Source of the DNA: an uncultured Eubacterium sp.
GTDB taxonomy: Bacteria; Bacillota; Clostridia; Lachnospirales; Lachnospiraceae
Assembly (NCBI GenBank): GCA_910584065.1
Contig: CAJTZN010000045.1
Coordinates: forward strand, 8,162 to 27,879
Length of the DNA: 19,718 nt
Reading direction: 5' to 3'
Made by a program: the position numbers and the translations under genes. Below the pieces are notes generated by a model, which was not told where the DNA came from, did no database searches, and saw only the letters and a program-made list of their open reading frames with translations. Positions 1 through 6,493 of this stretch are shown piece by piece. Within the stretch, counting starts at the first letter, position 1. Each line of letters opens with the position of its first letter.

Positions 1-300
1 GATGCAACGGGAACGCCGGAGGAAACGGGTGCTCCGGAAGCGAGTGCCATTCCGGATGCAACGGGAACGCCGACCCCGGAGTCAACAGGAACCCCGGAGT
101 CAACAGGAACGCCGGATGCAACGGGAACGCCGGAGGAAACGGGTGCTCCGGAAGCGAGTGCCATTCCGGCTGTAACGGGAACGCCGACCCCGGAGGCGCC
201 CCCGGAAGCAAGCGCCATTCCGGATGTGCCGGGAACACTGGCTCCGGAGGCGCCCCCGGAAGCAAGCGCTATTCCGGTTGTAACGGCAACACCAAATCCG
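1..300 (+). repeat. In-frame tandem repeats coding for a Thr/Pro/Glu linker
   Basis: Bases 1-54 recur exactly at 115-168 (period 114 bp = 38 codons), and shorter units built around ACGGGAACGCCG and CCGGAAGC recur throughout. All repeats keep the reading frame. This is a coding minisatellite rather than a CRISPR array, since there are no constant-length spacers. The repeats reach base 1, so the array probably extends upstream. Unit number could vary between strains. Confidence 0.85.
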
Positions 301-678
301 GCGGGATCCTCGAAAGCGACGGATCAACCGGTTACCCTGATCAAGGAAGAGGGGACCACTACTGTTGAGAAAACGATTAAAGAGATTACGAATACAAGAG
401 TGATTCAGGTGACAATGAAAGTATCTTCCAAAAAGAAAGTTGCCCTGAAATGGAAAAAGAATAAGGTGGCCCAGGGGTATCAGATCTACCGCAGTACGAA
501 AAAAGGGAAAGGGTTTAAATGCGTAAAGGTCATTAAGAACAGGAATACCACCAAATGGAAAGATACGAAGGTGAAAAAAGGTAAGACCTATTACTATAAG
601 CTCCGCGCTTACAAGAAGGTAGGAAAGAAAACCTATTACAGTAAGTACACAAAAATATTGAAGATAAGGGCGAAGTAA
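1..678 (+). CDS. Thr/Pro-rich repeat protein with C-terminal FN3-like domain (3' part only)
   Basis: The reading frame is open from base 1 and stops at TAA 676-678, so the N-terminus lies outside the window; 225 residues are visible. The first ~100 residues are degenerate repeats rich in Thr, Pro, Glu, Gly and Ala, with units such as ATGTPEETGAPEASAIP. A short linker (TTTVEKTIKEITNTRVIQV) follows, then a Lys/Tyr-rich module of ~85 residues with the fibronectin type III look common in clostridial secreted proteins: VALKWKKNKVAQGYQIYRST, then KKGKTYYYKLRAYKKVGKKT. I infer a secreted or cell-surface protein, because such linkers and FN3 modules are typical of these; the signal peptide would be upstream and cannot be seen. 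An ATG at 226 is internal and is not taken as the start. The sigma factor gene begins 5 bp after the stop, which suggests co-transcription. Function unknown. Confidence 0.8.
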   Translation, partial: DATGTPEETGAPEASAIPDATGTPTPESTGTPESTGTPDATGTPEETGAPEASAIPAVTGTPTPEAPPEASAIPDVPGTLAPEAPPEASAIPVVTATPNPAGSSKATDQPVTLIKEEGTTTVEKTIKEITNTRVIQVTMKVSSKKKVALKWKKNKVAQGYQIYRSTKKGKGFKCVKVIKNRNTTKWKDTKVKKGKTYYYKLRAYKKVGKKTYYSKYTKILKIRAK

Positions 679-683
679 AGGTT

Positions 684-2009
684 ATGGATTACCAACAGGA
701 CATCGGACAATTGCTCGAGCAGGCGAAAGCAGGGGATCATGAGGCTTTTCAGCAATTGCACGAGCTGGCCCGCAGCCAGAATTACTACGTGATCTTGAAG
801 ATTGTAAAAAATGTTCAGGATGCGGAGGATCTGCTGCAGGATACATGGTTAAAGATATACCAGAATTTAGGCCAGATCCATGACACGAGGCTTGGTAGCT
901 TCCTGTCATGGTCTGGTAAAGTTGCGTCAAATACAGCATTGGACTTCCTTCGAAAGAAGAGGCCTGTGCTGTTTTCTGATCTGCAGAATGAAGAGGGTTC
1001 AGAGCAGGTATCGTTTGATATACAGGACTTTGCGATTGAAAACCAGCCGGAGCTGGCTTTTGACCAAAAGGAGACATCTGAGATCATACAGGAATTGCTG
1101 AGCGGTTTGGCGGATGAGCAGCGCATCTGTGTGATCATGTTCTATCTGCAGGAGATGAGTATCCGGGAAATCGCGGAAAGTATGGGGTGTTCGGAAAATA
1201 CGATCAAAAGCCGTCTTGTCTATGCCAGAAAAAAGATTCAGGCACAGGGAGAGGTGCTGGAGAAAAAAGGAATTCATCTGCGCGGTGTTGCTCCGCTGTT
1301 CCTGCTCGGCTGTCTGCTGCGTAATGAGATGGCAGACGCCATGGAATCTTCAAGCAGAGTGGAACTCGGGCCGGATTTTTGGCGACGGGCAGTATCCGAA
1401 GGATCTTCAAAAACGGCCGGGGGAGCGGGTGAAAACCTTGCAGAGTCAAAACTCACAGAGTCAAAACGCAAGGAGTCGAAACTCACGGAGTCAAAACGCA
1501 AGGAGATTGGTGGAAAAAATATCGCGGCAGCAGGGAGAACGAAACTGCTCACGATTTTAGTGTCGGGAGCGGTAGGGATAGCCGGTATCTTCGGCGGGTA
1601 CTCGTGGGTACAGAGCAGGCAGGAGGTGCCGCACCATACGGAACAGAAGGCGCCGGGAGATGGGGAAGCAGAGTCATCGACGGAACCGAATACGCCGGAA
1701 CCGACGGAACCGGCAGTGCTAGAACCGACGGAACCGAATGCGCCAGAACCGACGGAACAGGCAGTGCCAGAACCGACGGAACCGGCAGTGCCGGAACCGA
1801 CGGAACAACAAATGGCGACACCGACAAAAAAACCAAAGTCTGGGCGAACGGAGAAACCGAAGAAAAAAGCGACGCCGAAACCGGCGGTGAAGGCAACAAA
1901 AAAGCCGGCAGCGAAACCGACGAAAAAGCCCTCGGTGAAACCCAAAAAGAATCCGGCGAATGAGTTGGAATTGGACGATGATCCGAATGATCTGGACAGT
2001 GGATGGTAG
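684..2009 (+). CDS. ECF-type sigma-70 family sigma factor with C-terminal membrane anchor and low-complexity tail
   Basis: 441 residues, much longer than a usual ECF sigma factor (~160-200). Residues ~15-95 fit sigma region 2 (DAEDLLQDTWLKIYQNL, then SNTALDFLRKKRP), and ~130-185 fit region 4 with its helix-turn-helix (QEMSIREIAESMGCSENTIK). A basic/acidic repeat follows (SKLTESKRKE twice, 256-274). A hydrophobic stretch at ~287-308 (LLTILVSGAVGIAGIFGGYS) looks like one transmembrane helix. The tail is EPTEPAVPEP-type repeats (~332-375), then Lys/Pro-rich sequence, then an acidic end. I infer a promoter-recognition factor tethered to the membrane, with the tail outside the cell. The start has a poor Shine-Dalgarno (AAAGG at 677-681, only 2 nt away), so translation may be coupled to the gene ending at 678. 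No anti-sigma gene is visible. Sigma assignment is strong; the tethering idea is inference. Confidence 0.85.
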   Translation: MDYQQDIGQLLEQAKAGDHEAFQQLHELARSQNYYVILKIVKNVQDAEDLLQDTWLKIYQNLGQIHDTRLGSFLSWSGKVASNTALDFLRKKRPVLFSDLQNEEGSEQVSFDIQDFAIENQPELAFDQKETSEIIQELLSGLADEQRICVIMFYLQEMSIREIAESMGCSENTIKSRLVYARKKIQAQGEVLEKKGIHLRGVAPLFLLGCLLRNEMADAMESSSRVELGPDFWRRAVSEGSSKTAGGAGENLAESKLTESKRKESKLTESKRKEIGGKNIAAAGRTKLLTILVSGAVGIAGIFGGYSWVQSRQEVPHHTEQKAPGDGEAESSTEPNTPEPTEPAVLEPTEPNAPEPTEQAVPEPTEPAVPEPTEQQMATPTKKPKSGRTEKPKKKATPKPAVKATKKPAAKPTKKPSVKPKKNPANELELDDDPNDLDSGW

Positions 2010-2106
2010 AATGTCTGATGTGACTGGGTTACATATTATTTGTTTGTATGTCGGGGGAGCGTGAGGCGCTTATATTTATTATGAAGTAAGAGAAGGAGTA
2101 CGAACA

Positions 2107-2766
2107 ATGGCATCAAGACTTATGCACTATATCATCGGATCGCAGGTGGCTGAGCGGATTCAGCTGCAAAACCCCGACCGCTTCCTTTTCGGAAATATGC
2201 TGCCGGACTGCGTGGACGGCCCGGGTGGGCGAAGCGGGCCGAAAGCGAGATCGCATTTTTGGGACTGGCGGGAAGAAACGCAGGAGAAAGGGCAGAACTG
2301 GAACTGGTTTTGGGACAAGTACGGAGCGTTTTGTGAGGACGAGTTATATCTCGGATATTTCTGCCATCTCGTGGCGGATGCGGTCTGGGGGATCGACGTG
2401 TATATGCCGATGAAGCAACAGTACGGGGACAGGCTGAAAACCGTGGGAACTTTGTATAAGGACTACCACAGGATGAACGAACTGCTGCGCGTCCGGTACG
2501 CGCCGCGGGAACCTGCGCTGTCATGGATAGAAAACGGGATCAAAGAGGCGGAACTGTCCTTTTGGGACGAGTATGTTCAGGAACTGTTAGAGGATTTTCA
2601 CGAGGACACCGGGGCCAGGAAGGAAGATTTGGAAATCATGGATTACGACCGCATCGTGTCGTTTATCGAACATGCCGTATCGGTCTGCGCGGAAGAGGTC
2701 GAGGCGAGACGGGATGGCAGGCCGGGACGCGAACCGCAGGAGTTTTACCGGTCATCGAAAAAATAA
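2107..2766 (+). CDS. Zinc-dependent phospholipase C-like family protein
   Basis: 219 residues, ATG preceded by AAGGAG at 2093-2098 (8-nt spacer). The pattern resembles the zinc-dependent phospholipase C / S1-P1-like fold seen in many clostridial proteins: an N-terminal His (MHYIIGSQVA, His7), an Asp in FGNMLPDCVD (Asp34), KARSHFWDW (His50) and GYFCHLVADAVW (His87, Asp91). Such His/Asp residues would be metal ligands. There is no signal peptide, unlike secreted toxin-type phospholipases, so a cytoplasmic metal-dependent hydrolase or a non-catalytic homologue is likely; the substrate cannot be told. The next gene begins 12 bp after the stop, indicating one transcription unit with the glycoside hydrolase. 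Family call is from motif memory and is moderate. Confidence 0.6.
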   Translation: MASRLMHYIIGSQVAERIQLQNPDRFLFGNMLPDCVDGPGGRSGPKARSHFWDWREETQEKGQNWNWFWDKYGAFCEDELYLGYFCHLVADAVWGIDVYMPMKQQYGDRLKTVGTLYKDYHRMNELLRVRYAPREPALSWIENGIKEAELSFWDEYVQELLEDFHEDTGARKEDLEIMDYDRIVSFIEHAVSVCAEEVEARRDGRPGREPQEFYRSSKK

Positions 2767-2778
2767 GGGGGAATCAAA

Positions 2779-4320
2779 ATGGAGGCAGGGAAATGTGTGG
2801 CGAAATGGGAGGTTTTTGAGGTCAGCGTGCAGGGTCGCACTGGGGGAAATCCATTTACGGACTACGAGGTCCGCGGCGTGTTCACAGGAGAGCACGAGAC
2901 GGTTCAGGCAGATGGATTTTACGACGGCGGCGGTGTGTATAAGGTTCGGTTTATGCCATCCTATGAAGGCACATATCATTACGAGATCACCGGAGACGCC
3001 CTGCCTGGCGGGGAAACCGTATCCGGCGGCTTCGAGGTGCTTCCCGCCGAGGAGGGCGGCCACGGTCCGGTCAGGACGGCGCATACATATCATTTTTCCT
3101 ATGCCGATGGAAGTCCGTATTATTCGGTCGGTACGACGTGTTATGTGTGGGAACTGCAGGACGATGAGCGGATTCGTCAGACGCTTGACAGTCTGGCGGA
3201 GTCGGGATTTAATAAGATCCGGTTCTGTATCTTTCCCAAACACTACGATTACAATCTGGGGGAACCGCGCTCGTATCCGTATGAGGGCACACCGATGGAT
3301 TCGTCGGTGCTCACGGAGGACAATTTCTGGCAGTTTACGGAACATCCGGAAGAACGAAACAGCTGGGATTTCACGAGATTTGAACCGGCGTATTTTGGCC
3401 ATATCGAGTCGTGCATCCGCGAACTTGCGAAACGGGGCATACAGGCGGATCTGATCCTCTTTCATCCGTATGACCGCTGGGGCTTTTCCAAGATGGCCCC
3501 GGAGGAGGACGATCTGTACATCCGCTATGTGGCGGCGAGGTTTTCCGCGTTCCATAACGTGTGGTGGTCGCTGGCGAATGAATATGACCTTCTTGACAAA
3601 TCGGAGGACGACTGGGAGCGGTTTGCCTCGATCTTATGCGAAAAGGATCCGTACGGGCATCTGCGCTCCATCCATAACTGTTTTGCATTTTATGACCATT
3701 CGCGTCCCTGGGTGACGCACTGTTCGCTGCAGCGTCAGGACATTTACAAGACGGCGGAGTTTACCAATGAGTGGCGCGGCAAATATAAGAAGCCGGTAGT
3801 GATCGATGAGATGGCGTATGAAGGGGATATTCCGCATTTTTGGGGAAATATCACGGCCGAGGAAATGGTCCGCAGGTTTTGGGAATGCGCGATGCGCGGC
3901 GGGTATCCGGGGCATGGGGAGACATATGAAAAAGGTGACGGTGTGCTCTGGTGGTCGCACGGGGGCCGTCTGCGCGGGGAGAGTTGGAAGCGCGTCCGGT
4001 TTTTGTATGAGATCATGGCGCAGACGCCCGGCCACGGGCTGACTTCTGACGCGTCGCAGGACTATCTCGGCGTGACGGCTGTGCCGGAGGATGAAAAAGA
4101 GCGGGCGAAGAAAGATTATTTTATTTATTACTACAGTTTTATGCAGCCCTGCCGGAAGGTATTTCACATCGACGATGAGACCGATTATCATGTGGAGGTC
4201 ATTGACACCTGGAATATGACGATCGAGGAGGCAGGGGTATTTCGCGGGAAATTTACCGTTACTCTGCCGGGTCGGCCGTATATGGCAGTGCGTTTGATCG
4301 GGGTGCAAAGTGAGTATTGA
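2779..4320 (+). CDS. DUF5060/DUF4038/DUF5605 glycoside hydrolase family protein
   Basis: 513 residues, start after GGGGG at 2766-2770. Residues ~5-88 form a beta-rich DUF5060-type domain (YEVRGVFTGEHETVQADGFY). Residues ~100-420 resemble the DUF4038 TIM-barrel of apiosidase-like glycosidases: YYSVGTTCYVWELQ, then NVWWSLANEYD with Glu268 as likely acid/base, then KPVVIDEMAYEGD with Glu344 as likely nucleophile. The last ~75 residues (HVEVIDTWNMTIEEAG and on) fit a DUF5605 beta-sandwich. Both expected catalytic glutamates are present. No signal peptide or transmembrane helix is seen, so it should act in the cytoplasm on imported oligosaccharides; the exact sugar is unknown. It pairs with the upstream phospholipase-like gene, and no transporter or sugar regulator is adjacent. 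Confidence 0.8.
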   Translation: MEAGKCVAKWEVFEVSVQGRTGGNPFTDYEVRGVFTGEHETVQADGFYDGGGVYKVRFMPSYEGTYHYEITGDALPGGETVSGGFEVLPAEEGGHGPVRTAHTYHFSYADGSPYYSVGTTCYVWELQDDERIRQTLDSLAESGFNKIRFCIFPKHYDYNLGEPRSYPYEGTPMDSSVLTEDNFWQFTEHPEERNSWDFTRFEPAYFGHIESCIRELAKRGIQADLILFHPYDRWGFSKMAPEEDDLYIRYVAARFSAFHNVWWSLANEYDLLDKSEDDWERFASILCEKDPYGHLRSIHNCFAFYDHSRPWVTHCSLQRQDIYKTAEFTNEWRGKYKKPVVIDEMAYEGDIPHFWGNITAEEMVRRFWECAMRGGYPGHGETYEKGDGVLWWSHGGRLRGESWKRVRFLYEIMAQTPGHGLTSDASQDYLGVTAVPEDEKERAKKDYFIYYYSFMQPCRKVFHIDDETDYHVEVIDTWNMTIEEAGVFRGKFTVTLPGRPYMAVRLIGVQSEY

Positions 4321-4347
4321 AGCGAGTATTGAAGTGTTAGAAAATGA

Positions 4348-4376
4348 TAGACTTTGCTGCTAAGGTATGTTATACT
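4348..4376 (+). promoter_or_regulatory. Sigma-A type promoter upstream of metY
   Basis: A -35-like TAGACT (4348-4353) and -10 TATACT (4371-4376) lie 17 bp apart, with a TGT just before the -10 that gives an extended -10. It would start RNA near 4383, about 140 nt ahead of the metY start codon. A second, weaker -10-like GATAAT is at 4483-4488 without a convincing -35. Confidence 0.5.
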
Positions 4377-4420
4377 CTAAAAAAAGGGGGGGTTAATAGA
4401 TCTGAATATCAGTAAATAAC

Positions 4421-4458
4421 AAGGGTGCAAAGTTTATCATAAGCATCCTTTTATTATA
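4421..4458 (+). terminator. Terminator-like hairpin in the metY leader
   Basis: AAGGGTGC (4421-4428) can pair with GCATCCTT (4443-4450) as 8 bp including one G-U, with a 14-nt loop, followed by a T-rich run (TTATTATA). It sits after the promoter at 4348-4376 and before metY. It may therefore be an attenuator of metY, or the terminator of the 2107-4320 unit if metY starts from a later promoter. No SAM riboswitch or T-box signature was recognised here. Confidence 0.4.
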
Positions 4459-4523
4459 GAGCAGCCTGCTGTAAAAGAGTGGGATAATAGTAGTCATAGT
4501 GATTAATGAAAAGGAGAAAAATA

Positions 4524-5795
4524 ATGGAAAGAGAAACAAAATGCATTCAGGCAGGATATGAACCGAAAAATGGCGAACCGCGTATGATCCCGATCATACA
4601 GAGCACGACGTTCAAATATGATACGAGTGAGGATATGGGGAAGTTATTTGATCTGGAGGCGTCCGGATATTTTTATACGCGGCTGCAGAATCCGACAAAC
4701 GACTATGTAGCGGCGAAGATCTGCGCGCTGGAGGGCGGAACGGCGGCGATGCTCACGTCGTCCGGGCAGGCGGCTTCCTTCTACTCAGTATTTAACATCT
4801 GCGGCGCGGGCGACCACGTCGTGTCTTCATCGGCGATCTACGGCGGCACGTACAATTTATTTGCCGTTACGATGAAGCGGATGGGCATCGATTTTACGTT
4901 TGTCGATCCGGATTGTTCGGAAGAGGAGCTGGAGCAGGCGTTCCGGCCAAATACTAAGGCCGTGTTCGGGGAAACGATCGCCAATCCGGCGCTGACCGTG
5001 CTGGACATCGAGCGGTTTGCGAAGGCGGCTCATGCGCACGGCGTCCCGCTGATCGTCGATAATACGTTTGCCACGCCGATCAACTGCCGGCCGTTTGAGT
5101 GGGGAGCCGATATCGTGATACACTCGACGACGAAATATATGGACGGACACGATGCCTCGGTCGGGGGATGTATCGTCGATTCCGGCCATTTTGACTGGTT
5201 TGCGCACGCGGACAAGTTCCCGGGACTGACGACGCCGGACGAATCGTATCACGGGATCACATATGCCGAGAAATTCGGGCTGGAAGGGGCGTTTATCACG
5301 AAAGCGACCGCGCAGCTCATGAGGGATCTCGGTTCGATCCAGTCGCCGATGAACGCGTATCTTTTGAACCTTGGCCTGGAATCCCTGCATGTCCGCATGC
5401 CGCGGCACTGTGAGAACGCGCAGAAAGTAGCGGAATTTTTGGAGGCGCACGACTGTGTGGAATGGGTGAATTATCCGGGACTTCCGGGAAATAAGTACTA
5501 TGAGAGGGCGAAAAAGTACATGCCGGACGGCACGTGCGGTGTCGTTTCATTCGGCGTAAAGGGCGGCCGGAGCGCGGCGGAGAAATTTATGGCGAAGCTG
5601 AATGTGGCGATGATCGCTACCCATGTCGCAGATGCCCACACTTGTATCCTTCATCCGGCGTCGGCCACGCATCGTCAGATGAACGACGAGGAACTGAAAG
5701 CTGCCGGTGTCGGCCCGGATCTCGTGAGATTGTCGGTGGGGATTGAAAATGTGAAAGACATTATTGAAGATCTAGCGCAGGCGTTGGAAGCATGA
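4524..5795 (+). CDS. metY: O-acetylhomoserine aminocarboxypropyltransferase (sulfhydrylase), Cys/Met metabolism PLP enzyme
   Basis: A Cys/Met metabolism PLP-dependent enzyme of 423 residues. The start is taken at ATG 4524 because AAGGAG (4511-4516) gives a 7-nt spacer; the in-frame ATG at 4506 overlaps that site. Motifs: QSTTFKYDT (27-35), YFYTRLQNPTND with phosphate-contacting Tyr51/Arg53, VDNTFATP (178-185), and the Schiff-base lysine in HSTTKYMDGHDAS (Lys204). The MetY-type features, such as the ~420-residue length (cystathionine synthases and lyases are ~380-400) and the insert DWFAHADKFPGLTTPDESYHG, favour homocysteine or cysteine synthesis from O-acetylhomoserine or O-acetylserine plus sulfide in the cytoplasm. 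Methionine gamma-lyase is the main alternative. It stands alone, with its own promoter and a possible leader attenuator, and converges on the minus-strand gene at 5905. Confidence 0.85.
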   Translation: MERETKCIQAGYEPKNGEPRMIPIIQSTTFKYDTSEDMGKLFDLEASGYFYTRLQNPTNDYVAAKICALEGGTAAMLTSSGQAASFYSVFNICGAGDHVVSSSAIYGGTYNLFAVTMKRMGIDFTFVDPDCSEEELEQAFRPNTKAVFGETIANPALTVLDIERFAKAAHAHGVPLIVDNTFATPINCRPFEWGADIVIHSTTKYMDGHDASVGGCIVDSGHFDWFAHADKFPGLTTPDESYHGITYAEKFGLEGAFITKATAQLMRDLGSIQSPMNAYLLNLGLESLHVRMPRHCENAQKVAEFLEAHDCVEWVNYPGLPGNKYYERAKKYMPDGTCGVVSFGVKGGRSAAEKFMAKLNVAMIATHVADAHTCILHPASATHRQMNDEELKAAGVGPDLVRLSVGIENVKDIIEDLAQALEA

Positions 5796-5853
5796 CGCGG
5801 TCGGAGAAAGGAGCGTTTACGCGCTCATGTAAAAGGTGCGGCCATATCAGGTG

Positions 5854-5885
5854 AAAAAAGGGAGACAGCGATCTGCCTGTCTCCC
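5854..5885 (-). terminator. Intrinsic terminator of the zinc-ribbon gene (possibly bidirectional)
   Basis: GGGAGACAG (5860-5868) and CTGTCTCCC (5877-5885) form a perfect 9-bp stem with an 8-nt loop. Read on the minus strand the stem is followed by six U residues (A run at 5854-5859), a classical intrinsic terminator 20 bp after the stop of the gene at 5905-6342. In the plus direction it could stop metY transcripts, but there the trailing sequence is CAAAT, not a U-tract. Confidence 0.85.
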
Positions 5886-5904
5886 CAAATAAATCCTATG
5901 CTCT

Positions 5905-6342
5905 TTACTCCAGATCCAAGAAACGCATTTTTTCGGGTACTTTCTTTGGCGTATCTCCGATATAGGCTCCCTGAATGTTTTTCGTATGAACGCAATTGGC
6001 ACAGTAATTGCCGAAACGGATGGCCGTGCCGCAGCTCTTACAATGGATAAAGGTCGCGGAACCTTCCGGGATCTCGACTTTTCCCAGACGCAGGAATTCT
6101 CCGATCCTCGAACGGCGGACGCCGGTATTAGCCGCCAGTTCGATGGCGTTTGTCGGACCGTGTTCATTCAGGTATTTTTTGACTTTCCCGAAATCGTTGA
6201 GCTGTTCTGCGCCGCATTTTTCACAGACAAATAATCCGCCGTGTTTATATTTCATTAAGATATCGCAATTAGGGCAAACAAAGTTATCATCATCGGAATA
6301 AAGGGCATTTTTCCGAACCAGTTTCTTTTCCCGCTGAACCAT
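5905..6342 (-). CDS. Zinc-ribbon / helix-turn-helix protein, function unknown
   Basis: 145 residues on the minus strand, with AAAGGAG upstream of the ATG. Four Cys pairs are visible: CPNC (23/26), CEKC (40/43), CKSC (101/104) and CANC (114/117), so two separate four-Cys zinc ribbons are likely. Between them, residues ~50-92 (KVKKYLNEHGPTNAIELA, then TGVRRSRIGEFLRLGKV) look like a MerR/winged-helix type helix-turn-helix. This middle section resembles that of the YvyF/TIGR03826 flagellar-operon proteins, but there are no flagellar genes nearby, so I do not transfer that name. It probably binds DNA or protein in the cytoplasm. It is a single-gene unit with its own promoter and terminator, divergent from malic enzyme. 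Confidence 0.75.
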   Translation of the reverse strand: MVQREKKLVRKNALYSDDDNFVCPNCDILMKYKHGGLFVCEKCGAEQLNDFGKVKKYLNEHGPTNAIELAANTGVRRSRIGEFLRLGKVEIPEGSATFIHCKSCGTAIRFGNYCANCVHTKNIQGAYIGDTPKKVPEKMRFLDLE

Positions 6343-6375
6343 GTGATCAACTCCTTTACAAATAAATCCATTTCT

Positions 6376-6404
6376 ATTTTACCCGAAGGGAATAAAAATT
6401 GCAA
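6376..6404 (-). promoter_or_regulatory. Promoter of the zinc-ribbon gene
   Basis: On the minus strand a -35 TTGCAA (6399-6404) and -10 TAAAAT (6376-6381) lie exactly 17 bp apart, giving a start near 6369, about 25 nt before the ATG at 6342. It is back to back with the malic enzyme promoter. Confidence 0.65.
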
Positions 6405-6422
6405 TAGGAACTTTCCATGCTA

Positions 6423-6451
6423 TTGTATTTCCCCTGTAAAAATGATACAAT
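6423..6451 (+). promoter_or_regulatory. Promoter of the malic enzyme gene cluster
   Basis: A -35 TTGTAT (6423-6428), 17-bp spacer and -10 TACAAT (6446-6451), preceded by TGA as an extended -10. RNA would begin near 6458, about 36 nt before the ATG at 6494. Confidence 0.65.
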
Positions 6452-6493
6452 GTGAGTTGGTGTGAAAAACGCGTGAAAGAATGAGGTTATAAT

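Noticed and set aside
1..300. Array of short repeats that could be taken for a CRISPR
   Set aside because: Repeats are coding and in frame, have variable spacing and no unique spacers; they make a Thr/Pro/Glu linker.
1274..1945. Long minus-strand frame (223 codons, Phe/Gly/Val/Ser-rich)
   Set aside because: It is the antisense of the repeat-rich sigma factor tail; it has no ribosome site and biased composition caused by the opposite strand.
2060..2076. AGCG/CGCT hairpin between the sigma factor gene and the phospholipase-like gene as a terminator
   Set aside because: The stem is only 4 bp and there is no proper U-tract.
2752..3555. 267-codon minus-strand frame opposite the glycosidase gene
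   Set aside because: Antisense shadow of a well-supported gene with intact catalytic motifs.
4344..4415. 23-codon frame (MIDFAAKVCYTLKKGG and on) before metY
   Set aside because: It has no ribosome site and contains the predicted promoter, so it would not be in the transcript in full.
4383..4523. SAM riboswitch or T-box in the metY leader
   Set aside because: I looked for their conserved cores and saw none; only a simple terminator-like hairpin is present.
5812..5827. GAGCGT-TTAC-GCGCTC hairpin after metY as its terminator
   Set aside because: Six pairs but no following T run; the neighbouring 9-bp stem at 5860-5885 is the better candidate.
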